A stretch of DNA of 64,000 bases from Alphaproteobacteria bacterium (GTDB taxonomy: Bacteria > Pseudomonadota > Alphaproteobacteria > Caulobacterales > Caulobacteraceae): NCBI GenBank assembly GCA_018820275.1, contig JAHJOO010000038.1, positions 82,926 to 146,925 on the forward strand, in the 5' to 3' direction. The notes under the pieces are model-generated. The model worked only from the letters and a program-made list of their open reading frames with translations. It was not told where the DNA came from and did no database searches. Made by a program: the position numbers and the translations under genes. Positions 26,486 to 35,220 of the stretch are shown piece after piece. Every line of letters begins with the position of its first letter. The stretch's first letter is position 1.

Positions 26486-27061
26486 ATGTCGATCCGCAAA
26501 TATGCCGTCCTCGGTCTGATGACCGCCTCCGCCCTGTCGCTGGCCGCTTGCGGCAACGTGCGGCAGTCGCTGGGCATGACCCGCGTCACCCCGGACGAGT
26601 TCCTGACGGTCTCCACCGCCCCGCTGAGCCTGCCGCCCGAGTACGGCCTGCGTCCGCCGCAGCCGGGCCAGCCCCGTCCGCAGGACGTCACCCCCGAGGT
26701 CGAGGCGCGCCGCATCCTGGCCACCGAGCGCGGCGCGGTGGTCCGGTCCGAAGGCGAACAGGCCCTGGCGGCGCGAGTCGGCGCGGGCACCGAGTCGGTC
26801 GACAGCCGCGTCCGCTATCTGGTCGACGACGAGTTCGGCGACCTGGCGCACAAGGAATCCAGCTGGGCCGACCGCGTGATGTTCTGGCGCCGCGACGACG
26901 CCTCGACGCAGGGCACGACGCAGATCACGACCAACGACGGGGCCGTGACGATCGACGCCACCACCGAATACGAGCGCATGCAGCAGCTGACGGGCGGCCA
27001 GAACGCCATCGTCATCACGCCGCGCCGCGCCGGCGGCGGCTTCAAACTGCCGGGACTGTAG
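26486..27061 (+). CDS. DUF3035 lipoprotein, BamF/BamC-like
   Basis: This 191-residue lipoprotein has a lipobox ending at Cys22 (LSLAACGN). Its early segment TPDEFLTV...PLSLPPEYGLRPP matches the DUF3035 family. From memory, the BamF subunit described in Caulobacter shares a proline-rich motif with BamC, and this segment resembles it; the link is inferred. Such a protein would sit in the outer membrane assembly complex. It lies 60 bases after lspA, the peptidase needed for its maturation, and 3 bases before the convergent ispH stop. Thr/Ala-rich C-terminus, no membrane helix beyond the signal. Confidence 0.7.
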   Translation: MSIRKYAVLGLMTASALSLAACGNVRQSLGMTRVTPDEFLTVSTAPLSLPPEYGLRPPQPGQPRPQDVTPEVEARRILATERGAVVRSEGEQALAARVGAGTESVDSRVRYLVDDEFGDLAHKESSWADRVMFWRRDDASTQGTTQITTNDGAVTIDATTEYERMQQLTGGQNAIVITPRRAGGGFKLPGL

Positions 27062-27064
27062 GCC

Positions 27065-28036
27065 TCAGGTCGTCAGCACGCGGGGAAGTTTGAAGGTGAC
27101 GGTCTCGCGCAGGCCGTCGTCCTCGCTCACCTCGGCGTCGAAGCGCCCACAGACGGCGTCGATCACCCCCTGAACCAGGCTTTCCGGCGCCGACGCCCCG
27201 GCGGTGACACCGAGTGCGCGCACGCCCTCGAACCAGGCCCAGTCGATCTGCGAGGCGTCGTCGACTAGATGGGCCGCGGCGGCCCCCGCCCGATGCGCGA
27301 CCTCGACCAGGCGCACCGAGTTCGACGAGTTCTTCGACCCGACCACGAGCACCAGATCGCTGACCTGCCCCAGTCGCTTGACCGCTTCCTGACGGTTGGT
27401 GGTGGCGTAGCAGATGTCTTCCTTGTGCGGATCCGGCAGCTCCGGGAAGCGCCGCTTGAGCGCCGCGAGAATCTCCGCCGTGTCGTCGACCGAGAGGGTG
27501 GTCTGGGTGGCGTAGGCGAGGGCCGCCCCCGCGGGTCGCACGAAGGCCTCGGCGTCCTCGACCGTCTCGATCAGGGAGATCGCCTCCGGCGGAAGCTGAC
27601 CCATGGTGCCGATCACCTCGGGATGGCCGGCGTGACCGATCAGCAGGATGTGCCGGCCGGCCGCATGGTGGCGTTCCGCCTCGACGTGGACCTTGGAGAC
27701 GAGCGGACAGGTGGCGTCCAGGAACAGCATCTCGCGCGATCGGGCGGCGGCCGGCACGGACTTGGGCACCCCGTGGGCCGAGAAGACCACGGGCCGGTCG
27801 TCCGGGCAGTCGTCCAGCTCCTTGACGAAGATCGCCCCCATGGCCTTGAGGCGATCAACGACGTGCTTGTTGTGCACGATCTCGTGGCGGACGTAGACGG
27901 GCGCCCCGTACTTCTCCAGGGCGCGCTCGACGATCTGGATGGCGCGGTCCACGCCGGCGCAGAAGCCTCGCGGCGCGGCGAGCCGCACGGTAAGCGGACG
28001 GCGCGGATCGTCGACGGCGGCGGAGGGAGGGGTCAT
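27065..28036 (-). CDS. ispH: 4-hydroxy-3-methylbut-2-enyl diphosphate reductase
   Basis: IspH performs the last step of the non-mevalonate isoprenoid pathway, making IPP and DMAPP. The 323-residue protein has the three cysteines that hold the [4Fe-4S] cluster: [10 protein letters not shown] near the N-terminus, [11 protein letters not shown] in the middle, and [13 protein letters not shown]. The substrate-binding motifs [18 protein letters not shown] and GSKNSSNS are present. ATG at 28036. It stands alone; its 3' end faces the DUF3035 gene and its promoter faces the exported protein at 28176. Confidence 0.96.
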   Translation of the reverse strand: MTPPSAAVDDPRRPLTVRLAAPRGFCAGVDRAIQIVERALEKYGAPVYVRHEIVHNKHVVDRLKAMGAIFVKELDDCPDDRPVVFSAHGVPKSVPAAARSREMLFLDATCPLVSKVHVEAERHHAAGRHILLIGHAGHPEVIGTMGQLPPEAISLIETVEDAEAFVRPAGAALAYATQTTLSVDDTAEILAALKRRFPELPDPHKEDICYATTNRQEAVKRLGQVSDLVLVVGSKNSSNSVRLVEVAHRAGAAAAHLVDDASQIDWAWFEGVRALGVTAGASAPESLVQGVIDAVCGRFDAEVSEDDGLRETVTFKLPRVLTT

Positions 28037-28175
28037 GCCGCCTCATCTAGAGGCTGGCGACCCCGCGCGCCACCGTCCCGCGGGTTTGCCGCGCCTCGGT
28101 TTAGCCGCTATCAGCGGTAAGCGTCTTACCGGGCGGGGCGCACGTCGCGCGCCCGCTCCCAGCCGGATATTCATC

Positions 28176-28838
28176 ATGCGTCGCGTCCTTCCGCTCGTTC
28201 TCGTCGCCGGCCTGGCCGCCGCGGCCCTGCCGTCCGCCGTCGCCGCCCAGAGCCAGTCGGGCCGAGGCGAAACCGCCGACGGGCAGAACGCCAACCAGAC
28301 CGCCCGCCAGCCGCGGATCGCCCCCCTGTCGCGCCGGGCGAACGCCGGGCCGTGCCCGACCGTCCGGATCCTCTATGACGCCGCGCGCTACGTCGAACTG
28401 GCCGACGGTCAGGCGCGCGCCGCCAGCGTCGGCTACACCGGCGAGATCGAGGGCGTGAACTCGGAGTGCACCTATCGCAACGACGAGCCGATCACGATCG
28501 ACATGGACATGCTGTTCCGGCTCGGCAAAGGACCGGCGGCCCAGGGCGAGGGCCGCACCTACCGCTACTGGGTCGCGGTGACGGCGCGCGACCGCGCCGT
28601 GCTGCACAAGGAATATTTCGACCTGCCGGTGGCCTTCGTGGAGGGTGCCGACCGGATGGACGCCCACGAGCAGCAGCGGATCGTCATCCCGCGGGCGGAA
28701 GCCACCACCTCGGGCGAGAATTTCGAGGTCCTGATCGGCTTCGACGTGACCCCCGAACAGGCCGAGTTCAACCGCAACGGCAGTCGCTTCTGCGTCGACG
28801 CCGTCGGGACCGACCCGGGCACCTGCGTCCGCAGATGA
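28176..28838 (+). CDS. Hypothetical exported protein
   Basis: This 220-residue protein has a clear signal peptide ([20 protein letters not shown], cleavage near AVAAQ). The mature part begins with a Gln/Asn/Arg-rich stretch ([15 protein letters not shown]), then [16 protein letters not shown] and [13 protein letters not shown], suggesting a periplasmic or surface beta protein with paired cysteines (four in the mature part). No family is recognised. Its stop overlaps the start of argS (ATGA), so it is co-translated with argS although there is no obvious functional link. ATG 28176 was chosen because earlier starts fall in the ispH promoter region. Confidence 0.75.
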   Translation: MRRVLPLVLVAGLAAAALPSAVAAQSQSGRGETADGQNANQTARQPRIAPLSRRANAGPCPTVRILYDAARYVELADGQARAASVGYTGEIEGVNSECTYRNDEPITIDMDMLFRLGKGPAAQGEGRTYRYWVAVTARDRAVLHKEYFDLPVAFVEGADRMDAHEQQRIVIPRAEATTSGENFEVLIGFDVTPEQAEFNRNGSRFCVDAVGTDPGTCVRR

Positions 28839-30595
28839 GCGCTCTGAGATCCGACCTGGGCGAAGCGGTCGCGGCCGCCTTCGCCGCCGAAGGCGTGGAC
28901 GCCGCGGCCGTGCGGGTGACGGCCTCGGACCGGCCCGACCTTGCTGACTTCCAGTCCAACGCCGCCCTCGCCCTGGCCAAGGTCACCAAGGCCAACCCGC
29001 GCGATCTGGCCGGGCGCGTCGCCGCGCGGCTGGAGGGCGATCCCCGCCTTGCGGCCGTCGAGGTGGCGGGGCCGGGCTTCATCAATCTGAAGGTTGCGGA
29101 CGCCGCCCTGTCGCAGCGGGCGATCGAGGTCGCGAGCGACGCGGCGCGCGCCGGCGCCGAGGCCGTGGCCGAGCCGCGCCGGGTGGTCATCGACTTCGCC
29201 GGACCGAACGTGGCCAAGCCCATGCACGTGGGGCATCTGCGCAGCTCGATCATCGGCGAGAGCCTGAAGCGGCTGTTCCGCTTCCGCGGCGATACGGTCT
29301 GGGGCGACGCCCATTTCGGCGACTGGGGCTTCCAGATGGGGCTGCTGATCACCGCCCTGGCCGAGGAGGGCCGCGCCGACGCCTTTCTGGCCGAACACGG
29401 CCCCTTCCCCGCCGAAAGCCCGGTGACGCTCGAGGACCTCGAGCGGCTGTACCCGGCCGCCGCCGCCCGCGCGAAGGAAGAGCCGGAGTTCCGCGACCGC
29501 GCCCGCAAGGCCACCGCCGAGCTGCAGGCCGGGCGTGCCGGCTATCGCGCGCTATGGGCCCATTTCGTCGCTGTCAGCCGCACGGCGCTGGAGCGCGAAT
29601 TCACCGCCCTGGGCGTCACCTTCGACCTGTGGAACGGCGAGTCGGACGCCGATCCCCTGATCCCCGACATGGTCGCCGATCTGAAGGCGCGGGGCCTGGC
29701 CGAGTTCGATCAGGGCGCCTGGATCATCCGCGTGTCCGAAGAGGGCGAGAAGCGCGAGCTGGCCCCCCTGCTGCTGGTCTCGTCCGAGGGCTCGGCCATG
29801 TACGGGACCACCGACCTGGCCACCATCCTGCAGCGCCGTCGCGAGCAGGATTTCGATCTCGTGCTCTACTGCGTCGACGCGCGCCAGGGCGACCATTTCG
29901 AACAGGTGTTCCGGGCCGCCTGCAAGGCCGGCTATGCGACGCCCGGCCAGCTGGAGCACGCCGCCAACGGGACCATGAACGGGTCCGACGGCAAGCCCTT
30001 CAAGACCCGCGCGGGCGGCGTGCTGAAGCTGCACGATCTGATCACCATGGCGACCGACAAGGCCCGCGATCGCCTGCGCGAGGCGCATCTGGGCGAGGAC
30101 GCCTCGGCCGAGGAGTTCGACGCGATCGCGCACAGGGTCGGCGTCGCCGCCCTGAAGTTCGCCGACCTGTCGAACGGCCGAACCACCAGCTACGTCTTCG
30201 ACCTGGACCGCTTCACCAGCTTCGAGGGCAAGACGGGGCCATACCTGCTGTATCAGGCGGTGCGCATCAAATCCCTGCTGCGCAAGGCCGCCGACCAGAG
30301 CGTTGAGCCGGGCCCCATCGCCGTGGCCGAACCCGCCGAGCGCGACCTGGTCCTGACGCTGGACGCCTTCGAACAGGCGGTGGACGACGCCTACGCCAAG
30401 CGCGCGCCCCACGTGGTGGCCGAGCACGCCTACCGGCTGGCCCAGGCGTTCTCGAAATTCTACGCCGCCTGCCCGGTGCTCGCCCCGGGCCACGAGGCGA
30501 CCCGCGGGTCGCGGCTGGCGCTCGCCGCGGCGGCGCTGATGCAGCTGGAGACGGCGCTGGGCCTGCTGGGCATCGACGTGCCGGAGCGGATGTAG
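28835..30595 (+). CDS. argS: Arginyl-tRNA synthetase
   Basis: ArgS charges tRNA-Arg. The 586-residue protein has the class I form: an N-terminal Add1 domain (about 1-100), the HIGH motif as HVGHLRS ([15 protein letters not shown]), the catalytic fold, and the C-terminal anticodon domain with DALRM-type [16 protein letters not shown] region and PERM end. The KMSKS motif is absent, as in most ArgS enzymes; the equivalent segment is [15 protein letters not shown]. The start ATG at 28835 overlaps the previous stop. The C-terminus ends at 30595 with no terminator visible. Confidence 0.96.
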   Translation: MSALRSDLGEAVAAAFAAEGVDAAAVRVTASDRPDLADFQSNAALALAKVTKANPRDLAGRVAARLEGDPRLAAVEVAGPGFINLKVADAALSQRAIEVASDAARAGAEAVAEPRRVVIDFAGPNVAKPMHVGHLRSSIIGESLKRLFRFRGDTVWGDAHFGDWGFQMGLLITALAEEGRADAFLAEHGPFPAESPVTLEDLERLYPAAAARAKEEPEFRDRARKATAELQAGRAGYRALWAHFVAVSRTALEREFTALGVTFDLWNGESDADPLIPDMVADLKARGLAEFDQGAWIIRVSEEGEKRELAPLLLVSSEGSAMYGTTDLATILQRRREQDFDLVLYCVDARQGDHFEQVFRAACKAGYATPGQLEHAANGTMNGSDGKPFKTRAGGVLKLHDLITMATDKARDRLREAHLGEDASAEEFDAIAHRVGVAALKFADLSNGRTTSYVFDLDRFTSFEGKTGPYLLYQAVRIKSLLRKAADQSVEPGPIAVAEPAERDLVLTLDAFEQAVDDAYAKRAPHVVAEHAYRLAQAFSKFYAACPVLAPGHEATRGSRLALAAAALMQLETALGLLGIDVPERM

Positions 30596-30664
30596 CGTCA
30601 ACGACACGGACTCCGGGCCTGTGGATCGATTAACTGTTTCGATCGGGGACGGGCGGAGCCGGGC

Positions 30665-31426
30665 ATGGGGCGCAGGGCCAGCATTGAGTTCGACGTACCG
30701 GCGGTGCGCCGCGACGGCTTCGCCCTGCCGCTGCGTCGGGCGGGCCTGTACGTCGACGGCTTCAACCTGCACCACGCCCTTCTGGAGTTCGACGAGCCAG
30801 AGCTGATGTGGCTGGACCTCAGGGCCCTCGGCCGTCGGCTGATCGGGCGGGGCGAGCGCCTGACCCAGGTCGTCTGGGCCTCGGCCCACCGGCCTCAGCG
30901 CCGCGACCGGGCCGAGCCCCTGTTCACCTACGAGCGGGCTCTGAGGGCCAGCGGCGTGCGCTGCCTGATGGGCCATTTCGTGATGCACGGCGAAGGGTGC
31001 CGGGCCTGCGGGCACGTCTGGACGCGGGCGACCGAGAAGCAGAGCGACGTCAACCTGGCGCTCGCGGTCGCGGCCGACGCCATGGCCGGGCGCATCGACG
31101 CAGCCTATCTGGTAACCGGCGACGGGGATCATGCCGCGACCGTCCGCTATTTGGCCGAGGCACATCCGCGGATGCAGGTCGTCAGCGTCGCTCCGCCCGG
31201 GCGGGGCCATAATCGCCAGCTCCTGCGCTGGGCGACGGCGCGGACGGAGATCGCCCCCGCTCACGTGAGGGCCAGCCAGCTGCCCGACCGCATCGTGACC
31301 CGGGCCGGGGTCGTCGTGCGCCCCGATGCCTGGCGCCCCGACGACCCCACGCCGTCGCCGGACCCGACCGATCCCCCCTCGACCGCGCGCGCGCCGCACC
31401 TCAGACTGGTCGTGTCGAACACCTGA
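30665..31426 (+). CDS. NYN-domain protein, putative ribonuclease
   Basis: This 253-residue protein has the NYN (PIN-like) domain, about residues 26-190. Acidic residues are Asp31 (YVDGFNLHH), EKQSDVNLALA and VTGDGDHAA, which in the family bind metal for RNA cleavage. A CRACGHVW segment lies between the first two motifs and could bind zinc. The C-terminal 60 residues are Pro-rich. It begins 69 bases after argS and ends 10 bases before adenine deaminase, so these may share a transcript. NYN proteins often process or degrade RNA; the target is unknown. Confidence 0.8.
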   Translation: MGRRASIEFDVPAVRRDGFALPLRRAGLYVDGFNLHHALLEFDEPELMWLDLRALGRRLIGRGERLTQVVWASAHRPQRRDRAEPLFTYERALRASGVRCLMGHFVMHGEGCRACGHVWTRATEKQSDVNLALAVAADAMAGRIDAAYLVTGDGDHAATVRYLAEAHPRMQVVSVAPPGRGHNRQLLRWATARTEIAPAHVRASQLPDRIVTRAGVVVRPDAWRPDDPTPSPDPTDPPSTARAPHLRLVVSNT

Positions 31427-31436
31427 GGTCCACGCC

Positions 31437-32456
31437 ATGACCGATCTCGCCGCCTACGTCGCCGGCCTGCCCAAGGCCGAGCTGCACCTGCACATCGAGG
31501 GCTCGCTGGAGCCCGAACAGATGTTCGAGTTCGCCCGGCGCAACCGCGTGGCCATTCCGTTCGACGACGTCGAGGCGGTGCGGGCGGCCTACGACTTCTC
31601 CAACCTGCAGGACTTCCTCGATATCTACTACGCCGGGGCGGACGTGCTGCGGACCGAGGCCGACTTCCACGACCTCGCCCTGGCCTATTTCCGGCGCGCC
31701 GCGGCCGACAATGTGCGGCACGCGGAGATCTTCTTCGATCCCCAGACGCATACGGACCGCGGCCTGCCCTTCGGCGTCGCGGCGGACGGTTTGCTGTCGG
31801 GAATGAAGGCGGCGGAGCTGGAACTGGGCGTCACGTCGAAGCTGATCCTGTGCTTCCTGCGCCACCTGGACGAAGCGGCGGCCTTCGACACGCTGAAGGC
31901 CGCCGAACCGTGGCTGGACCGCATCGTCGGCGTGGGGCTGGACTCGTCGGAGGTCGGGCATCCGCCGTCCAAGTTCCGGCGCGTGTTCGACCGCGCCGGC
32001 GAGATGGGCCTGAAGCGCGTGGCCCACGCCGGTGAGGAGGGCCCGCCCGCCTATGTGCACGAGGCGCTGGATCTGCTGCAGATCGACCGCATGGACCACG
32101 GCAACCGGTCGATGGAGGACGAGGCCCTGATCGCAAGGCTGGCGGCGGAGCAGATGACGCTGACGGTCTGCCCGCTGTCGAATCTGAAGCTGTGCGTGGT
32201 CAAGGACCTGAAGGACCACCCCGTGCCCGAGATGCTGCGGCGCGGCCTGCACGTGACGCTCAATTCCGACGATCCGGCCTATTTCGGCGGCTATGTGAAC
32301 GAGAACTACATCCGTCTGGCCGAGGCCGTGGGGCTGACGCGGGCGCAGGTGACGCAGCTGGCGCGCCACAGTTTCGAGGGCAGTTTCCTGACTGATGCCG
32401 AAAAGGCGGCACACCTCGCCGAGGTGGAGGCCTGGGCCGCCCGCGCCGCCTCCTGA
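31437..32456 (+). CDS. Adenine deaminase (adenosine deaminase superfamily)
   Basis: This 339-residue protein belongs to the adenosine deaminase superfamily and resembles the adenine deaminase branch (like Pseudomonas PA0148 and yeast Aah1) by the start LPKAELHLHIEGSLEPE and the end TLNSDDPAYFGGYVNENY. Zinc ligands are His17 and His19, plus the VAHAGEEG and DHGNRS region histidines. Adenine is deaminated to hypoxanthine for purine salvage. The ATG at 31437 lies 10 bases after the NYN gene. The ATP/organophosphate-oriented genes downstream may benefit, but no direct link is shown. True adenosine activity cannot be excluded. Confidence 0.8.
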   Translation: MTDLAAYVAGLPKAELHLHIEGSLEPEQMFEFARRNRVAIPFDDVEAVRAAYDFSNLQDFLDIYYAGADVLRTEADFHDLALAYFRRAAADNVRHAEIFFDPQTHTDRGLPFGVAADGLLSGMKAAELELGVTSKLILCFLRHLDEAAAFDTLKAAEPWLDRIVGVGLDSSEVGHPPSKFRRVFDRAGEMGLKRVAHAGEEGPPAYVHEALDLLQIDRMDHGNRSMEDEALIARLAAEQMTLTVCPLSNLKLCVVKDLKDHPVPEMLRRGLHVTLNSDDPAYFGGYVNENYIRLAEAVGLTRAQVTQLARHSFEGSFLTDAEKAAHLAEVEAWAARAAS

Positions 32457-32481
32457 GCCATTTCGTCCGCGACCGGCGGAC

Positions 32482-32505
32482 TTGACGACAAACGGACGCT
32501 TTACG
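32482..32505 (+). promoter_or_regulatory. Putative promoter of the TonB receptor gene
   Basis: TTGACGA, ten bases, then GCTTTACG resembles the Caulobacter housekeeping promoter (TTGACGS, N10-14, GCTANAWC). It sits 84 bases upstream of the TonB receptor start. No convincing Pho box was seen in this gap. Confidence 0.4.
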
Positions 32506-32588
32506 GTCACGCTTGTGAAGCGGGGGCGTCGCGGGCCGGACACGCGCGGGGGCTACGGCCGGATTCTGCGTCACCCGGGGGATCCGTC

Positions 32589-35168
32589 ATGCACAGCCAC
32601 ACCATCCGTAAGTCTCTGCTGCTGGGCGCTGGTGCCCTTGCCCTGTCGTGGGCGGCCGCCGGCGCCGCCTCGGCGCAGCAACAGGACCCGACCGTCACCC
32701 AGGTCGACGACATCATCGTCACCGCCCAGCTGCGCGAGCAGGACCCCGTCGAGGTGCCCTTCGCCCTGACCGCCTACACCGGCGAGTTCCTGCAGGATCT
32801 GGGCGTTCAGGAGTTCGACGGACTGTCGGCCTTCGTGCCCGGCTTCCTGGTGCAGAACCAGTCGCCGAACAACCCGGGCTTCGTGATGCGCGGCATCACC
32901 TCGGACTCCGGCGAGGCCACGGTCGAGCCCCGCGTGTCCGTCTATCAGGACGGCGTCTCGATCTCGAAGTCGCGCGGCTCCTACGTCGAACTGTTCGACC
33001 TGCAGCGCGTCGAGATCGCCAAGGGCCCGCAGTCGACCCTGTATGGCCGCGGCGCGCTCATCGGCGCCGTGAACCTGGTCCAGAACAAGCCCGTCATCGG
33101 CGTGGCCGAGAGCGAAGTCGCCGTCTCGGCCGGCAGCCTGGAGACGGCCAACATCGAGGCCTGGGCCAACCTGCCGCTGGGCGACGTGTTCGCCGTGCGC
33201 CTCGCCGGCCGGATCAAGGACCGCGACGGCTACGTCGACAACCTGGTGGGCGGTCCGGACTACAACGGCGTCGAGACGGAGGCCTTCCGCGCCTCGGCCG
33301 CCTTCGAACCGTCGGACGCCTTCCGCTATGACGTCATCGCCAACTGGCAGCGCGACGAAGGCACGGGCACTTCGTTCAAGTCGCTCCAGTACTTCCCGGC
33401 CGACGCGGCCACCGGCGCCGTCCTGGGCGGCCGCCAGCCGTGGGAGGGCGCGGCCCTGACCCCCCGCGCCGACTTCGACGGCGGCAAGGAACTCGGCCTT
33501 GACCGCGAAGTCTGGGGCGTGACCGGCATCGGGGCGTGGGAGTTCGCCCCCGGCCTGTCCCTGACCAGCATCACGGCGTACCGCGAGTTCGAAAGCTATG
33601 AGACCTTCGACGCCGACGGCGTCTCCCTGCCGGTCCTGACGGCGGCCGAGGACGCCCGCGGCGAGCAGACCAGCCAGGAGTTCCGTCTGGCGTGGGACGG
33701 CGGCGACCGTCTCTCGGGCTTCGTCGGCGCGGCCTGGTTCCACGAGGACGGCGGCCAGCGCGTGGTGACCCAGTTCGACGAGCGCGTCGCCCTGGCCCAG
33801 GTCGCCGGCCTGCTGGACGGCAATCCGCTGGCCGCGGGCAACAACACCCTGCCCCTGTCCGCCTACAGCAGCAGCGCGCTGATCGACCCGATCCTGGCCG
33901 GCTTCGGCCTGCCGGCGGCCGTGCGCCCCGGGATCCGCGGCAACCTGAAGGCCGCGCACATCGAGGAGGGCACGAACACCCAGGAGCTGACCAGCTACGA
34001 CCTGTTCGGCGACGTCACCTTCCGCGTCACCGACCGTCTCGAGATCGCCGCCGGCGCGCGGTGGACCACCGACGAGAAGACGGTCGGCTATTCGGCCTCG
34101 GTCACCAACGGCCGCTCGGTGCTGGGCGGGCTCCTCGCCCTGCCGGCCTACCAGGCGCAGATCGCGGCCCTGATCGCGATCGGCACGCCCGAGGCGCTGG
34201 CCCAGGCCGGGGCGCTGGGCACCTTCGTCAACAACCTGATCGTCCAGCTGGCCACGCCGGGCGCGGCCAACGCGCCGTTCACGGCCGCCTTCCCGGCGTT
34301 CGGTCTGGGCGTGCAGCCGACCACGGGCAACGGCAACTTCGGCTATCAGGATCTGGAGGACGACGGCCTGACCTGGCGCCTGACCGCCCGCTACGATCTG
34401 AGCGACCGGACCTCGGTCTACGCCAACTACGCCCGCGGCCGCCGTCCGCAGGTTCTGGCCGCCCGCCCGCCGTCCCTGCCGCTGGGCGCTCCGACCTTCA
34501 CCCTGGTGGAGGAAGAGACCGTCGACAGCTTCGAGGTCGGCTACAAGACCGCGATGAACGAGGGCCGTCTGCGCTTCGACGGCGCGGTGTTCTACTACAC
34601 CTACGACAATTTCCAGACGACGGTTCAGGAAGGCACGCGCTTCGTCACGACCAACGCCGGCGAGGCGACGTCCTATGGCGTCGAGACCCAGGTGTTCTGG
34701 ATCGCCTCGGAGTCGATCGACGTCTTCGGCACCTACGCCTTCAACCGGTCGCGCTTCGAGAGCGGCATCTTCGACGGCAACAGCTTCCGCCTGTCGCCCG
34801 ACCACATGGCGTCGATCGGCATGGTCTGGCGCGTGCCGCTGGCCGGTGGCGAGCTGGAGCTGCAGCCGACCTACACTTGGCAGTCGGAAGTCTTCTTCAG
34901 CGACGACAACGACACCCCGGCGCTGCAGGTGGCCAACCTGGTGCCCGACACGGCCCAGGACGAGGTGCAGGACGCCTACGGCCTGCTGAACCTGCGGGTG
35001 CGGTGGTCGCCGTCCAACGGCGGCTGGCAGGTCGAGGCCTACGGCGACAACCTGCTGGACGAAGAGTACATCAAGGACGCGGGCAACACCGGCGACGGGC
35101 TGGGCCTGCCGACCTTCATCGCCGGCCGGCCGCTGGAATACGGCATCGGCGTGCGCGTCCGCTACTGA
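32589..35168 (+). CDS. TonB-dependent outer membrane receptor
   Basis: This 859-residue protein is a TonB-dependent receptor. It has a signal peptide (ending near residue 31, AGAASAQ), a TonB-box-like start (DDIIVTAQLREQ), the plug domain (RGITSDS, VSVYQDGVSI, and the RVEIAKGPQSTLYGR motif), then a 22-strand barrel ending RVRY. It imports a large or scarce solute across the outer membrane using ExbBD-TonB energy. The gene is followed after 52 bases by a PhoD-type phosphatase, so a phosphorylated ligand is plausible. TonB receptors of this kind are common in Caulobacterales. The ligand cannot be read from sequence. Confidence 0.92.
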   Translation: MHSHTIRKSLLLGAGALALSWAAAGAASAQQQDPTVTQVDDIIVTAQLREQDPVEVPFALTAYTGEFLQDLGVQEFDGLSAFVPGFLVQNQSPNNPGFVMRGITSDSGEATVEPRVSVYQDGVSISKSRGSYVELFDLQRVEIAKGPQSTLYGRGALIGAVNLVQNKPVIGVAESEVAVSAGSLETANIEAWANLPLGDVFAVRLAGRIKDRDGYVDNLVGGPDYNGVETEAFRASAAFEPSDAFRYDVIANWQRDEGTGTSFKSLQYFPADAATGAVLGGRQPWEGAALTPRADFDGGKELGLDREVWGVTGIGAWEFAPGLSLTSITAYREFESYETFDADGVSLPVLTAAEDARGEQTSQEFRLAWDGGDRLSGFVGAAWFHEDGGQRVVTQFDERVALAQVAGLLDGNPLAAGNNTLPLSAYSSSALIDPILAGFGLPAAVRPGIRGNLKAAHIEEGTNTQELTSYDLFGDVTFRVTDRLEIAAGARWTTDEKTVGYSASVTNGRSVLGGLLALPAYQAQIAALIAIGTPEALAQAGALGTFVNNLIVQLATPGAANAPFTAAFPAFGLGVQPTTGNGNFGYQDLEDDGLTWRLTARYDLSDRTSVYANYARGRRPQVLAARPPSLPLGAPTFTLVEEETVDSFEVGYKTAMNEGRLRFDGAVFYYTYDNFQTTVQEGTRFVTTNAGEATSYGVETQVFWIASESIDVFGTYAFNRSRFESGIFDGNSFRLSPDHMASIGMVWRVPLAGGELELQPTYTWQSEVFFSDDNDTPALQVANLVPDTAQDEVQDAYGLLNLRVRWSPSNGGWQVEAYGDNLLDEEYIKDAGNTGDGLGLPTFIAGRPLEYGIGVRVRY

Positions 35169-35175
35169 GCCTGAG

Positions 35176-35199
35176 GGGCCGGGTCTCCGGACCCGGCCC
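35176..35199. other. Intergenic hairpin between receptor and phosphatase
   Basis: GGGCCGGGT, six bases, ACCCGGCCC forms a strong stem with no T-tract, 8 bases after the receptor stop and 22 bases before the phosphatase start. It may stabilise the upstream mRNA or reduce downstream expression. It is not a typical terminator. Confidence 0.4.
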
Positions 35200-35220
35200 G
35201 CATCCCTGACGGAGGCCCTC

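Noticed and set aside
32457..32588. Possible Pho box upstream of the TonB receptor (around CGGTCAC)
   Set aside because: Only one half-site resembles the consensus; the second at the correct spacing does not.
35176..35199. Terminator between receptor and phoD
   Set aside because: The stem is strong but no T-tract follows on either strand, so it is listed as a hairpin.
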